A stretch of 54,506 nt of DNA from CAVLCC01 sp963624975 (GCA_963624975.1 CAVFRF010000064.1:1-54506); one strand, 5' to 3'. Shown: positions 15,953 through 29,641, counted from the stretch's first letter. The notes: generated by a model from the sequence alone, not told the origin. Numbers and translations are program-made.

Positions 15953-16576
15953 TTACGAGTTCTTCATGATCACCGTGCTCATCACGTCGCCTGCCTGCGC
16001 GCACTTGTCGCAGCACTTCTCCATGATCCTCACCAGGCTCTCCCACACCATCACGTAGGACGCGTCGTGCAGGTACTTCACGTGCAGCGTGCGGATGGCG
16101 TCCACGTACTTCCTGTCGGCGGCCTCCTCGTAGTCGCTCACGTCTACCAGCAGGGTCTGGATCGTGGTCGACTTCTTGAAGTTGCGGAAGTCCACCATGG
16201 CTATGCGCAGCGCGTTGGCCGACTTGCCGATGAGGGAGGCCATCTCGATGGCCGGCGGGAAAATCTCCTTGATGTCGTACATGTACATCGTCATGATCAC
16301 GTCTTCGATCGAGTCCACGATGTCGTCCAGGCACTGCGCCAGCAACAGGATGTCGTCGCGCTCGATCACGGTGATGAACTCGTCGATGAGGTTCTTGTAT
16401 ATGTCGTGGTTCACATGGTCGGCGTTGTTCTCGATCGTGTGCATTGCGTTCATCTCGTCTTCGATCGCGTCGGGATCGTAGTTCATCACGACCCTCTCGA
16501 GCGCCTGCGCCTCATCGCATGCATACCCGACGATCTTTTCGAAAGCCTCGAAGTAGTCGAACCTGCTCTTGCCCAT
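15953..16576 (-). CDS. DUF47/PhoU-like phosphate transport accessory protein
   Basis: 207 aa, all-helical PhoU-like protein (TIGR00153/DUF47). Typical elements: EDEMNAMHTIENNADHVNHDIYKNLIDEFITVIERDDILLLAQCLDDIVDSIEDV and the second-half DVSDYEEAADRKYVDAIRTLH. Start ATG 16576 has AGGAGA upstream; an ATG at 16609 is an alternative. These proteins usually sit beside a PiT inorganic-phosphate permease, but none is adjacent here, so the partner must be elsewhere or lost. Confidence 0.9.
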   Translation of the reverse strand: MGKSRFDYFEAFEKIVGYACDEAQALERVVMNYDPDAIEDEMNAMHTIENNADHVNHDIYKNLIDEFITVIERDDILLLAQCLDDIVDSIEDVIMTMYMYDIKEIFPPAIEMASLIGKSANALRIAMVDFRNFKKSTTIQTLLVDVSDYEEAADRKYVDAIRTLHVKYLHDASYVMVWESLVRIMEKCCDKCAQAGDVMSTVIMKNS

Positions 16577-16702
16577 CTGCTCTCCTGCCAAGTAGTTTCC
16601 AACCTGCATCTAGATTGCCGGCGCATGCACGCGCCGAAGCGCGTCTACCGCCGCAAGTATCATACACAAAAGCGCTTGAAAATCGAGACTCCAAACGCAA
16701 AG

Positions 16703-16735
16703 CGTGCGCATGGGGAGCCACGCCCCATGCGCACG
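16703..16735 (-). terminator. Strong hairpin after gatB
   Basis: Perfect 13-bp stem CGTGCGCATGGGG / CCCCATGCGCACG (16703-16715 with 16723-16735) with a 7-nt loop, 12 bp after the gatB stop. It probably ends the gatCAB transcript. Confidence 0.75.
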
Positions 16736-16746
16736 ATCGGCACCAT

Positions 16747-18309
16747 TTACTTTTCCAGCTCCTCGGTCACGATCTGGTTGACGACCTTGGGGTTGCCCTG
16801 GCCGCGCATCTCCTTCATGACCTGGCCCACGAAGAAGCCCGAAAGCCCCTTCTTGCCGCCCTTGTAGGCCTCGACCTTGTCGGGGTTCTCGGCCAGAAGC
16901 CTAGTCACGATCTCGAGGATTACGCCGGTGTCCGACACCTGCTCCATGCCCTTCTCGGCCACGATTTCGGCGGGGGCCTTGCCCGTCTCCATCATCTCGG
17001 CGAAGACCTCCTTGCCCTGCTTGGACGAGATGGTGTCGGCTGCCAGCAGCTTGCACAGCCCCACGATGCCGTCGGCCGTGGCATGCGTTTCGCCAAGCGC
17101 CACACCGTTGGAGTTGAGGTATGCGCTCAGGTCGTTGATGAGGATGTTGGCCACGGGCTTGGCCAGCGAGCCGTCGACCTTCATGCACTCGTCGAAGAGC
17201 GCTGCCATGTCGTGGTCGTTGGAGATCACTAGCGCCTCGTCGCGCGACAAGCCGTAGTCGGCCATGAAGCGCGCCTTTTTCTGGCGGGGAAGCTCGGGCA
17301 GCCTCGCCCTCACGCTCTCCACGAACTCGTCCGAGAGGTCGTAGGGCGCAAGGTCGGGCTCGGGGAACAGCCTGTAGTCGTCGGCCGTCTCCTTCACGCG
17401 CATCGTCACGGTGCGCTTGTTGGCCGGCTCCCAATGCCTGGTTTCCTGCTGGATCGTGCCGCCCGACTCCAGCACCTCGGCCTGCCTGCAGATCTCGTAG
17501 GCCAGGCCGTCGTGCAGGTTCTTGAAGGAGTTCATGTTCTTAAGCTCGGTCTTGGTGCCGAACTCGGCGGCGCCGCGCCTGCGCAGGCTCACGTTGCCGT
17601 CGCAGCGCATCGAGCCCTCCTCCATCGAGCAGTCGGAGATGCCCAGCTCCAGGAACGCCTGGCGCAGCTCCTGCATGAACAGGCGTGCCTCGGCCGGAGT
17701 GCGCAGATCGGGCTCGGTAACCAGCTCGATGAGCGGGGTGCCGGCGCGGTTGTAGTCCACCATGCTGTGCGTGGCGCCGGTGATGCGGCCGTCCACGCCG
17801 CCGATGTGCACCATCTTGCCCGCGTCTTCCTCCATGTGGATGCGGGTGATGCCCACCTTGGCAAGGTAGCCGTAGTCGGTCCTGGTCACGTTCTCGACGG
17901 TCTCGCCCTCGGCAAGCACCTCTATGCCGGGACGCTCGGCAACGCCGGGTCCGTCGACCTCCAGCTCCAGGTGGCCGCGCATGCAGAACGCCACGGGGCC
18001 CTGGGTGGTCTGGAAGTTCTTGGCCATGTCGGGGTAGAAGTAGTTCTTGCGGTAGAACATCGACCTGCGCTCGATGTCGCAGTTGGTGGCAAGGCCGGCC
18101 AGCACGATCGACTCGATAGCGACCTTGTTGGGCACGGGCAGCGCGCCCGGCATGCCCAGGCACACGGGGCACGTGTGGGTGTTGGGCTCGTCGCCGAACG
18201 CGATGGGGCACGAGCAGAACATCTTGGTCTTGAGAGTGGTCAGCTCGGTGTGAATCTCGAGGCCGATCACGGCCTCCCAGTCCTCGAGGACCTCGGCAAG
18301 CTCCTTCAT
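16747..18309 (-). CDS. gatB: Asp-tRNA(Asn)/Glu-tRNA(Gln) amidotransferase subunit B
   Basis: 520 aa. It binds the misacylated tRNA and catalyses the kinase/transamidase step of GatCAB. GLEIHTELTTLKTKMFCSC (~15-33) with the paired cysteines and CPVCLGMPGALPVPNK identify the cradle domain, including the zinc-site cysteines. The C-terminal helical YqeY-like tail begins near ILEIVTRLLAENPDKVEAYKGGKKGLSGFFVGQVMKEM. The start is set by the ATGA overlap with gatA, so the much longer upstream open frame is not coding. Confidence 0.97.
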   Translation of the reverse strand: MKELAEVLEDWEAVIGLEIHTELTTLKTKMFCSCPIAFGDEPNTHTCPVCLGMPGALPVPNKVAIESIVLAGLATNCDIERRSMFYRKNYFYPDMAKNFQTTQGPVAFCMRGHLELEVDGPGVAERPGIEVLAEGETVENVTRTDYGYLAKVGITRIHMEEDAGKMVHIGGVDGRITGATHSMVDYNRAGTPLIELVTEPDLRTPAEARLFMQELRQAFLELGISDCSMEEGSMRCDGNVSLRRRGAAEFGTKTELKNMNSFKNLHDGLAYEICRQAEVLESGGTIQQETRHWEPANKRTVTMRVKETADDYRLFPEPDLAPYDLSDEFVESVRARLPELPRQKKARFMADYGLSRDEALVISNDHDMAALFDECMKVDGSLAKPVANILINDLSAYLNSNGVALGETHATADGIVGLCKLLAADTISSKQGKEVFAEMMETGKAPAEIVAEKGMEQVSDTGVILEIVTRLLAENPDKVEAYKGGKKGLSGFFVGQVMKEMRGQGNPKVVNQIVTEELEK

Positions 18310-19802
18310 CGCTGCCCCCTCTCGCCCTCGTCGCCACGCGCCATGGGCGCCAGCTTGGGCACGTCGGCATAGCATGTCTCGAGCGCTGCGGCCACGCGCA
18401 GCATGTTCTCGTCCCTGAACTGCGGCGACACGATCTGCACGCCCACCGGCAGCCCGCTCGTCTCGCCAAGCTCCACCGGCAGACTCATGCCGCCGTTGCC
18501 CACGATGTTGAGCGAGATGGTGAACATGTCGGAGAGGTACATCGAAGTGGGATCCGAGATCTCGCCGAACTTGAACGCGGTGCGCGGCGACGACGGCAGC
18601 ACGATGGCCGAAACCTTCTCGAACGCCTTGCGGTAGTCGTCGGTGATGAGCGTGCGCACCTGCTGTGCAGGGTAGTAGTACTTGTCGTAGACGCCGGCCG
18701 AAAGCAGGTAGCTGCCCAGCATGATGCGCCTCTTGGCCTCGGCGCCGAAGCCGTCGGCACGCGACAGCTCGTATTGCTCGCCCAGCTCCGCGCCGTCGAC
18801 CCTGTTGCCGTAGCGCACCGAGTCGAAGCGGGAGAGGTTGGAGAAGGCCTCGCAGGGGCCGATCACGTAGTAGGCGCTCATGGCCGCGTACGCGTGCGGG
18901 AGGTCGACCTCCACGATGCTGGCGCCCATCTTCTCGAGGTTTGCGATGGCGCGCTCCACGCCGTGCTTGACCTCGGGATCGAGGCCCTCGGCCTCCATGA
19001 ACGACGGCACCACGCCGATGCTGAGCCCCTCGACCCCCTCGCCCAGGTTGGCGGTGAAGTCGGTGCTCACATGCTGCGACGTGCAGTCGAGCGGGTCGCG
19101 TCCCGAAAGCGCGTTCAGGGCCTGCGCCACGTCGTCGGTGCTCTTGCCGAAGGGACCCACCTGATCGAGCGACGAGCCGAAGGCCACCACTCCGTAGCGC
19201 GAGACCACTCCGTACGTGGGCTTGACGCCCACCACGCCGCAGAAGGCGGCGGGCTGCCTGATCGAGCCGCCGGTGTCGCTGCCCAGCGTGAGAGTGGCCA
19301 TGCCGGCCGCCACCGCTGCAGCGGAGCCGCCCGACGAGCCTCCCGGCACCCTCTCCAGGTCCCAGGGGTTCTTCGTCGGTCCGAAATACGAAGTCTCGGT
19401 GGAGGATCCGAAGGCGAACTCGTCCATGTTGAGCTTGCCCAGCGGAATCGCGCCCGCGTCCACCATCTTCGACACGCAGGTGGCGGTGAACGCCGAGTCG
19501 TAGCTGGCCAGCATCTTGGAGCCGCACGTGGTCTTGGTGCCCAGCTGGTTCATGTTGTCCTTGAACGCGGTGGGCACGCCCGCCAGAGGCGGAAGCTCCT
19601 CGCCCGCTGCGCGCATCGCGTCGACCTTCTCGGCCGCCTCGCGAGCCAGCTCCGGCGTGAGCTCCAGAAACGCATGCACATCGCCATCCCTGGCGTCTAT
19701 CGCGTCGAACGCGCCCTCCATCAGCTCCACCGCCGAGAAGTCGCCGTCGGCGATGCCCTTCTGGATGTCGCGGACGCTGAGGTTCTCTATCGAAACGCCC
19801 AT
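18306..19802 (-). CDS. gatA: Asp-tRNA(Asn)/Glu-tRNA(Gln) amidotransferase subunit A
   Basis: 498 aa amidase-signature enzyme that releases ammonia from glutamine. The Ser-cisSer-Lys triad is visible: Lys in GVPTAFKDNMN (~79), cis-Ser and nucleophile in the Gly/Ser-rich RVPGGSSGGSAAAVAAGMATLTLGSDTGGSIRQPAAFCG. Start MGVSIENLSVRDI (ATG 19802) lies one base after the gatC stop; the open frame extends further upstream but lacks homology. Order is gatC-gatA-gatB. Confidence 0.97.
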   Translation of the reverse strand: MGVSIENLSVRDIQKGIADGDFSAVELMEGAFDAIDARDGDVHAFLELTPELAREAAEKVDAMRAAGEELPPLAGVPTAFKDNMNQLGTKTTCGSKMLASYDSAFTATCVSKMVDAGAIPLGKLNMDEFAFGSSTETSYFGPTKNPWDLERVPGGSSGGSAAAVAAGMATLTLGSDTGGSIRQPAAFCGVVGVKPTYGVVSRYGVVAFGSSLDQVGPFGKSTDDVAQALNALSGRDPLDCTSQHVSTDFTANLGEGVEGLSIGVVPSFMEAEGLDPEVKHGVERAIANLEKMGASIVEVDLPHAYAAMSAYYVIGPCEAFSNLSRFDSVRYGNRVDGAELGEQYELSRADGFGAEAKRRIMLGSYLLSAGVYDKYYYPAQQVRTLITDDYRKAFEKVSAIVLPSSPRTAFKFGEISDPTSMYLSDMFTISLNIVGNGGMSLPVELGETSGLPVGVQIVSPQFRDENMLRVAAALETCYADVPKLAPMARGDEGERGQR

Positions 19803-19803
19803 T

Positions 19804-20106
19804 CTAGTTGTCGCCTCCGCCCAGAATCGTGGGAATCTTGAACGACCCGTCCTGGGTCGAGGAGGAATTGGCAAGGGCCTCCTCCTGCGTGAAGCCATCC
19901 TTCGGCTCGTCTTCCCTCATAACGTTTACCAGCCCCGCTATCGGGTGAAACGTGGGCTCTACGCCCTCGAGGTCGAACTCTGTGATGGGAGCCAAGCTTG
20001 CGATGATGTCGTTGAGGTCGCGCGTCATCTGCGTGACCTCTTCGTCGGTGAGGCCGATGCGCGTATAGGTCGCGATGCCCCTCACGTCCTTCTCCGAAAG
20101 AGCCAT
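19804..20106 (-). CDS. gatC: Asp-tRNA(Asn)/Glu-tRNA(Gln) amidotransferase subunit C
   Basis: 100 aa. A short helical N-terminal part (MALSEKDVRGIATYTRIGLTDEEVTQMTRDLNDII) and an extended tail (VEPTFHPIAGLVNVMREDEP) wrap around GatA and stabilise the GatA-GatB interface. AAGGA precedes the ATG. It is the first gene of the gatCAB operon. The 185 bp upstream hold nothing I can support. Confidence 0.95.
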   Translation of the reverse strand: MALSEKDVRGIATYTRIGLTDEEVTQMTRDLNDIIASLAPITEFDLEGVEPTFHPIAGLVNVMREDEPKDGFTQEEALANSSSTQDGSFKIPTILGGGDN

Positions 20107-20291
20107 TGGCCATCCTTCTTTCTGGATGTTCGAAACTACCTGCACAAGTATACGTTGAGAGCGCGCCGGCTCATGCGACGCAAGTGGCAAACGCAGGGCA
20201 TGCCTCAGGGTCGCAGCTGCCGCATGGGTGGATCGGCGCCCACATCCGCAGCGGCGGTGGCTCGCTGCATGCCAGAAGCCCGGCGCTCGTC

Positions 20292-21236
20292 CTAGTTGGT
20301 CGTCTTCACCGACACGTTGCCCGAGTTGGAACTCGAGGAGTCGCTGGAAGTCGATGTGCTCGAGCTGCTGGTGCCAGAAGTCGAGCTGCTGGCATCGGTG
20401 CCCGTGCCGCTCGAGCTGCTGCTCGAGCTGCTGCTCGAATCCGAGCCGCTGGTAGTGCCCGACGTGCCCGTGCCAGAGGCGTCCGTCGTACCTGCTGAGG
20501 TGCCCGTGCTCGTGCCCGTCGTGGTGCTGGTCGAGCCCGCGGCTCCCACCGCCGTGTACACCACCTTGCCGGTGGCCACGTCGGCGGTCTGCACCTCGGT
20601 GGAGAACGGCTCCACCACCAGCATGTGGTAGCCGCCGTTGATCATGTAGTAGCACCTGATGTTGCCCGAATACGCATAGGTGATGCTCTGCGACACTCCG
20701 TTGGTGTACTGCGTGGAGTGCGCGATGGAGTACATGGACGCCGCGGTGTCGTAGTCGACCCCCGCGACCGACCTTATGAGCGCGATGGAGTACTTCTCGA
20801 ACGTGGCCTGCCCCGAGTTCGCGCTCGAGGTGTCCCAGAACACGCGGGCCTCCTTGAGAGTGGAGTCGGCATCGTAGGCCGCCGCCTCGAACGACGGCGC
20901 CTTGTCGCTCAGCTCGGCCATCTTGTAGGTGAACGCCTGTCCGGCCGAATCGGCGTCCTGCTTGACGGTGGTCCACACGTCGAGCGAGTCGATGGTGGGT
21001 ATCTCGAGCGAGTCCTCGCTGGACACGTAGTTGATGTTCTCCGAGAGCTTGGCCAGGTCCAGCACCACCACCATGCCGTTGGAGTTGGTGGAGGTCTGCG
21101 TGGTGGGCTTGTTGAACGTGCCCTGGGCACCGCCGCCGCATCCGCCCAACGTCAGCACGGCCGTCATGGCCGCAGCCGCCAGCATTGCCGCCATGCCCAT
21201 TTTCGCGGCCCGCCTCATGCAAGAGAGCTTCTTCAA
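20292..21236 (-). CDS. Lipoprotein with Ser/Thr-rich tail, unknown function
   Basis: 314 aa. Signal sequence with lipobox LTLGGC (Cys ~33), so probably a membrane-anchored lipoprotein. The middle part (~45-220) is a folded domain with no recognised family (MVVVLDLAKLSENINYVSSEDSLEIP..., GYHMLVVEPFSTEV). The last ~90 residues are almost entirely Ser, Thr, Gly and Ala with long Ser runs, a likely cell-wall-spanning or O-glycosylated stalk placed unusually at the C-terminus. Codon-level repetition in the Ser/Thr tract suggests length variability between strains. Confidence 0.75.
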   Translation of the reverse strand: MKKLSCMRRAAKMGMAAMLAAAAMTAVLTLGGCGGGAQGTFNKPTTQTSTNSNGMVVVLDLAKLSENINYVSSEDSLEIPTIDSLDVWTTVKQDADSAGQAFTYKMAELSDKAPSFEAAAYDADSTLKEARVFWDTSSANSGQATFEKYSIALIRSVAGVDYDTAASMYSIAHSTQYTNGVSQSITYAYSGNIRCYYMINGGYHMLVVEPFSTEVQTADVATGKVVYTAVGAAGSTSTTTGTSTGTSAGTTDASGTGTSGTTSGSDSSSSSSSSSSGTGTDASSSTSGTSSSSTSTSSDSSSSNSGNVSVKTTN

Positions 21237-21350
21237 AATCTTCTCCCCAAAAAGTCATATGCCTGCATGCGTTTTTCAAAACTCATTATGCATCGAAACA
21301 TGCGATAATGCCCTCACGCAAAAGGCGACTTGGCAAAAGGGAGGATGGCG

Positions 21351-21599
21351 ATGAGCGCGAAGAGAAGCCCGCATTTCGGAGAGCTGCAGACGCTCGTGGA
21401 CGACCTGTTCGCGTCGCGCAAGACACTGTCGTCCACCGAGCTGGTGCTCAACGCCGAGATACTCGACCTGCACCCCGACCTGCTGGAGATCTGCCAGATA
21501 GTGCCCTTCGGCACCTACGACCGGCAGACGCTGTGCGACCAGATCAACTCCGCCATGACCGCGCACGGCTGGGGCGGCGTGTACGGCACGGTGGAATAA
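21351..21599 (+). CDS. Small conserved-looking hypothetical protein
   Basis: 82 aa, MSAKRSPHFGELQTLVDDLF..., ATG 21351 chosen because GGGAGG lies six bases before it. Predicted helical, no signal or membrane segment. The ending GTYDRQTLCDQINSAMTAHGWGGVYGTVE does not match a family I know. Divergent from the lipoprotein gene with 114 bp shared upstream. Codon use resembles that of the neighbours, supporting a real gene. Confidence 0.7.
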   Translation: MSAKRSPHFGELQTLVDDLFASRKTLSSTELVLNAEILDLHPDLLEICQIVPFGTYDRQTLCDQINSAMTAHGWGGVYGTVE

Positions 21600-21601
21600 A
21601 A

Positions 21602-21637
21602 AGCCGCAGGCCGGCGCTTCTCGCCAGACCTGCGGCT
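21602..21637. terminator. Bidirectional terminator between 82-aa gene and clpB
   Basis: AGCCGCAGG / CCTGCGGCT stem (21602-21610 with 21629-21637), with A-rich DNA on the left (AATAAAAAG) and CTCTTCT on the right. It can serve the convergent clpB operon and the small gene. Confidence 0.65.
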
Positions 21638-21649
21638 CTTCTGTATCCG

Positions 21650-24325
<2,676 letters not shown>

Positions 24326-24352
24326 CGCTTCTCCTCTCGTATGGGACCGGCC

Positions 24353-24748
24353 TTACTCCAACCCGTCCCAGGGATACCTCTTGGGCTCGTTGTCGACCTT
24401 GACGATGGCCTTGATGGTCTCCCTCATTCTCAGATCGTGGACGTCTTTCTCGAGCTGCCTGTTGCGGCGCTCAAGCTCCTCGATCCTCTTCTCACGCTCC
24501 TCGAGACGCTGCTCGAGGTCCAAAATCCTTATCACTCCGGCAAGGTTGATGCCCTCGTCGGTCAGGTCTCCGATCAGACCCAGGCGGTCGATGTCGGCCT
24601 TCGAGTACATGCGGGTGTTGCCGGCGGTGCGTTTGGGCACCACCAGCCCCTTGGCCTCGTAGGCGCGAAGCGTCTGGGGGTGAACCCCCGTTAGCTCCGC
24701 GGCCACGCTGATCATGAACAGCGGCCTGCTGTCGTCGTCTTTCGCCAT
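24353..24748 (-). CDS. hspR: HspR, MerR-family heat-shock repressor
   Basis: 131 aa. MerR helix-turn-helix (FMISVAAELTGVHPQTLRAYEAKGLVVPKRT, then NTRMYSKADIDRLGLI) and a C-terminal coiled coil (LEQRLEEREKRIEELERRNRQLEKDV). In Streptomyces and Mycobacterium, HspR represses the dnaK operon and clpB using DnaK as co-repressor. Its place inside the dnaK-grpE-dnaJ-hspR-clpB cluster implies the same feedback here. No convincing HAIR operator was found upstream of dnaK. Confidence 0.93.
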   Translation of the reverse strand: MAKDDDSRPLFMISVAAELTGVHPQTLRAYEAKGLVVPKRTAGNTRMYSKADIDRLGLIGDLTDEGINLAGVIRILDLEQRLEEREKRIEELERRNRQLEKDVHDLRMRETIKAIVKVDNEPKRYPWDGLE

Positions 24749-24787
24749 GGCGTCCTACCGCCTCTCGTCTTGCTTCCAGCCGCGCGG

Positions 24788-25804
24788 CTATGCTCCCAGC
24801 TGCGCGTCTATCTCGGGCCTCGGCCTGTCGCCCGCCTTCTCGTCTGCGCGCTTGAGCGCCTCGAGCGCCTCGCGCTGCTCGCTGGTGAGGTTCTCGGGAA
24901 CCTTCACCTCCACGGTGACCTTGAAGTCGCCGTTGCCATCGCCCTTGACCTTGGGAGCGCCCTTGCCCGAGATCACGAACGTCTTGCCGCTCTCGGTGCC
25001 TGCCGGGATGTTGAGCTTGATCTTCTCGCCCGCAGGCGTGGGCACCGTAATCTTGGCGCCCAGCGCCGCCTCCCATGCGCGAACGGGCAGGGTCATGAGC
25101 ACGTCGGCGTTCTTTCGCGAGAACACCGGGTGCGGCTCTATGCTGGTAACCACCAGCAGGTCGCCGCGGTCGCCGCCATCGGAGCTGTATCCGCCCTTGC
25201 CCTTGTAGCGGAGCTTTCCGCCCTCCACGGCTCCGGCGGGCACCTTGACGGTGACTTCCTCCACGTCTCCCGAGTCGGGATTGCGGAGCTTGATCTTCTT
25301 GGTGGCTCCGCGGAAGGCCTCGTCGAAGGTGACCTTGAGGGTCGTCTTCACGTCGCGTCCCTTGGCGGGGCCGCTGTGACATCCGCCGCCTCCGCAGCCG
25401 CCGCCGCAGCCGCCCGAGGACGCGCCCGCAGAAGCGCTGGCCGCGCCCCTGAACATGTCGCCGAACCCGCCGAAGCCTCCGAACCCGCGGAGGATGTCCT
25501 CCAGGTTCACCTGGCCGCCGGGGCCTGTGGTCGTGTATGTGTATGTGCCGCCGCCGGGGTAACCACCACGGTAGCCTCCGGCGCCCGCACTGCCGGCATA
25601 TTGCCCGAACTGGTCGTACTCCTTGCGCTTGTCGGGATCCGACAGCGTCTCGTAGGCCACGTTGATCTGCTTGAACGCTTCCTCATCGCCGCCTGCATCC
25701 GGGTGCTGTTCGCGCGCCAGCTTGCGGTACGCCTTCTTTATCTCGTCCGTGGTAGCGTCGCGGCCCACACCCAAGATCTCGTAGTATGTCTTCGTGTTTG
25801 CCAT
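24788..25804 (-). CDS. dnaJ: DnaJ-type J-protein lacking the zinc-finger domain
   Basis: 338 aa. J domain (YYEILGVGRDATTDEIKKAYRKLAREQHPDAGG, with HPD at ~34-36), then a Gly/Phe-rich linker ending in the Cys/Gly-rich GGCGGGCGGGGCHSG (~125-140), then the two C-terminal substrate-binding beta domains (DVKTTLKVTFDEAFRGA..., EKIKLNIPAGTESGKTFVISGKG). The four CxxCxGxG zinc repeats of canonical DnaJ are missing, so this is a type II (CbpA-like) J-protein in the operon position of DnaJ. GAGGT precedes the ATG. Confidence 0.95.
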   Translation of the reverse strand: MANTKTYYEILGVGRDATTDEIKKAYRKLAREQHPDAGGDEEAFKQINVAYETLSDPDKRKEYDQFGQYAGSAGAGGYRGGYPGGGTYTYTTTGPGGQVNLEDILRGFGGFGGFGDMFRGAASASAGASSGGCGGGCGGGGCHSGPAKGRDVKTTLKVTFDEAFRGATKKIKLRNPDSGDVEEVTVKVPAGAVEGGKLRYKGKGGYSSDGGDRGDLLVVTSIEPHPVFSRKNADVLMTLPVRAWEAALGAKITVPTPAGEKIKLNIPAGTESGKTFVISGKGAPKVKGDGNGDFKVTVEVKVPENLTSEQREALEALKRADEKAGDRPRPEIDAQLGA

Positions 25805-25833
25805 GTTCTACCTCGTAGTTCTAGTTCGCCTCG

Positions 25834-26481
25834 CTAGGCCTCGCGCTTGGGGCCTCCGCAGCTCACCACCACCATGGCCGGGCGCAGGTTCTTGTCGCCC
25901 ATCGTGTACCCCTTCTGGTACACCTCCACGATGGATTCGTCGGGCACCGACGCGTCCTCCACCTTCTGCACCGCCTGGTGGCAGTGGATGTCGAACGCGT
26001 CGCCCTTGGCGGGGTCTATCGCCGTGAGCCCCTCGCGAGACAGTATGTCCACGAACTTGGAGTGCACGGCCTTGATGCCTGCCAGCATCGGGTCGTCCTC
26101 GGCAACGCCCGAGCCGTTGATCGCCCTCTCCATGTCGTCCACGACGGCGAGGAGGTTGGAGACCAGCCGCTCGTTGGCGCGTGCGCGCTCCTGCTCGCGT
26201 TCGGCTGCCGTGCGCTTGCGGAAGTTGTCCCACTCGGCCTGCAGCCTCAGGTACTTGTCCTTCATCTCGGCGAGCTGGGCCTCGGGGTCTGCCTGCGTCC
26301 CCTCGGCTCCCTCGCCGCCTTCTGCGGCCTCGGGTTCGGCTTCGGCCTCCCCCGCTACCGCGTCTTCTCCAGCTTGCGCGTCGGCCTCAGCCTGCTCGGC
26401 TGCAGCATCCTGCGCATCGTTTTCGGGAGCGCTGGCCTTCTCCTCCACACCCTCTGCGGCGTCGTTGGTCTGAGCGCTCAT
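25834..26481 (-). CDS. grpE: Nucleotide exchange factor GrpE
   Basis: 215 aa. A long acidic/Ala-rich N-terminal tail (~1-65, e.g. DAQAGEDAVAGEAEAEPEA) precedes the dimeric helix (LAEMKDKYLRLQAEWDNFRKRTAAEREQERARANERLV) and the C-terminal beta domain with VDILSREGLTAIDP and the GYTMGDKNLRPAMVVVS motif. It promotes ADP release from DnaK. Two bases separate it from the dnaK stop. Confidence 0.96.
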   Translation of the reverse strand: MSAQTNDAAEGVEEKASAPENDAQDAAAEQAEADAQAGEDAVAGEAEAEPEAAEGGEGAEGTQADPEAQLAEMKDKYLRLQAEWDNFRKRTAAEREQERARANERLVSNLLAVVDDMERAINGSGVAEDDPMLAGIKAVHSKFVDILSREGLTAIDPAKGDAFDIHCHQAVQKVEDASVPDESIVEVYQKGYTMGDKNLRPAMVVVSCGGPKREA

Positions 26482-26483
26482 GT

Positions 26484-28385
<1,902 letters not shown>

Positions 28386-28595
28386 TTTGCTGTGCTCCTT
28401 CCGCAGTTGCCTGCTGTTTACCAAATCCACTGTCTGCGTTCTCGACAAAGTCAAGTTCTCGTTGTTTGCGATGCGGCGTAGCGTCCTTGAGATGCCGGAT
28501 AGCCGTCTCGCCCGCGCAATCTCTCGATCCTCTCGGTCGAAAACTTGCACTTCAGATTTTCTTTGCTTTTGCGTCTTATAAAATCTGCGTGTCCT

Positions 28596-28624
28596 ACTAT
28601 AAGATTTTTTGACAGACAATTCAA
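28596..28624 (-). promoter_or_regulatory. Putative promoter of the dnaK operon
   Basis: On the minus strand TTGAAT (28619-28624) and TATAGT (28596-28601) are separated by 17 bp, a good sigma-70-type promoter about 210 bp before the dnaK ATG. The long leader contains one partial dyad (28441-28455, CTTGAC-TTT-GTCGAG), which is a possible regulator site but does not match the spacing of a HAIR element. Confidence 0.55.
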
Positions 28625-28685
28625 CACTTAATTTGCAAAAACTTTTTGAATCTGGTATAGGGGCTGCGCTGGAGCAACCGGGCGC

Positions 28686-29570
28686 CTAGGATTGCGCCGC
28701 GTCGAACTTCTCCAGAAGGGTGTCCATGAACGCCCGAACCGCCGCCGAGCGCTTGACCGCCGGGCGCGTGACCAGCCCGATCGTCTTGATGGCGGGCTTT
28801 GCAAGCGGCCTGATCTCGATGTCGTAGGGGCAGCGCTCGAGGATGAGCGAAGGCAGGATACCCACGCCCAGCCCGGCTTCCACCATGGCCATGATGATAT
28901 GGTCGTTCCACGTCTTGAAGAACGGTGTGGCCACGCCGCCGCATTCGGCGAACACCTCGCGCACCTCCTGGTTGCCGTCCTTCTCGACCAGGAAGAGCCT
29001 CTCCTCCAGCAGGTCGCGCGCCTCGACCTTCTCGCACTTAGCCAGCCTGTGGCCCCGGGGCAGCACGGCCAGGAACTCGTCTTGCGCGAAGGGCACCGCG
29101 TCGAGCGACCTCGAGCACGGCAGGCGGGTGATCGCGCAGTCGGCCCTTCCCTCCTCGACCCATTTGTCGATCTCGAAGTAGTCGCCCAGCAGGATCTCGT
29201 ACGTGATCTGGGGGTGGTCCTGCAAGAACTCGCATATGAGCTTGGGCAGGTAGTGCGTGGCGAAGCTCGCCATGGTGGCGATCTTCACGTGTCCCACCGT
29301 GGCGCCCTCGAGGCCGTGCACCGTCGAGGCGAACTCGTCCTGGGCCTCCACTATCCTGCGCGCCGCCGCCAGCAACGCCTCGCCCTGGCCGGTGAGGCAC
29401 ACGCCCGCACGCGACCTTTCCAGCAACGCGACGTTCCACTCCTGCTCGAGGGCCGAGATCATCCTGCTCATGGCCGACTGCGAAAAGCCCATGTCGGCTG
29501 CCGCCGCGCTGAGACTGCCCAGCTCCACTGTCCTTATAAATGCACGGTAGCGCGTGATCGACCCGTCCAT
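28686..29570 (-). CDS. LysR-family transcriptional regulator
   Basis: 294 aa from ATG 29570 (AAAGGA upstream). N-terminal winged helix: FIRTVELGSLSAAAADMGFSQSAMSRMISALEQEWNVALLERSRAGVCLTGQGEALL. The substrate-binding domain follows (HVKIATMASFATHYLPKLICEFLQDHPQITYEILLGDY). Divergently transcribed from the DMT transporter gene, which is the likely regulated target. The inducer is unknown. Confidence 0.93.
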   Translation of the reverse strand: MDGSITRYRAFIRTVELGSLSAAAADMGFSQSAMSRMISALEQEWNVALLERSRAGVCLTGQGEALLAAARRIVEAQDEFASTVHGLEGATVGHVKIATMASFATHYLPKLICEFLQDHPQITYEILLGDYFEIDKWVEEGRADCAITRLPCSRSLDAVPFAQDEFLAVLPRGHRLAKCEKVEARDLLEERLFLVEKDGNQEVREVFAECGGVATPFFKTWNDHIIMAMVEAGLGVGILPSLILERCPYDIEIRPLAKPAIKTIGLVTRPAVKRSAAVRAFMDTLLEKFDAAQS

Positions 29571-29641
29571 GGGCGTTGTCCTTTCCAGTCGAGTGCTCGC
29601 TGCAACAGATATGCGTTTTGCGCAATCTAATGTTTTGATAC

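Noticed and set aside
28386..28595. HAIR (HspR) operator upstream of dnaK
   Set aside because: Only a dyad with 3-bp spacing (28441-28455) and single CTTGAG-like halves were found; none matches CTTGAGT-N7-ACTCAAG.
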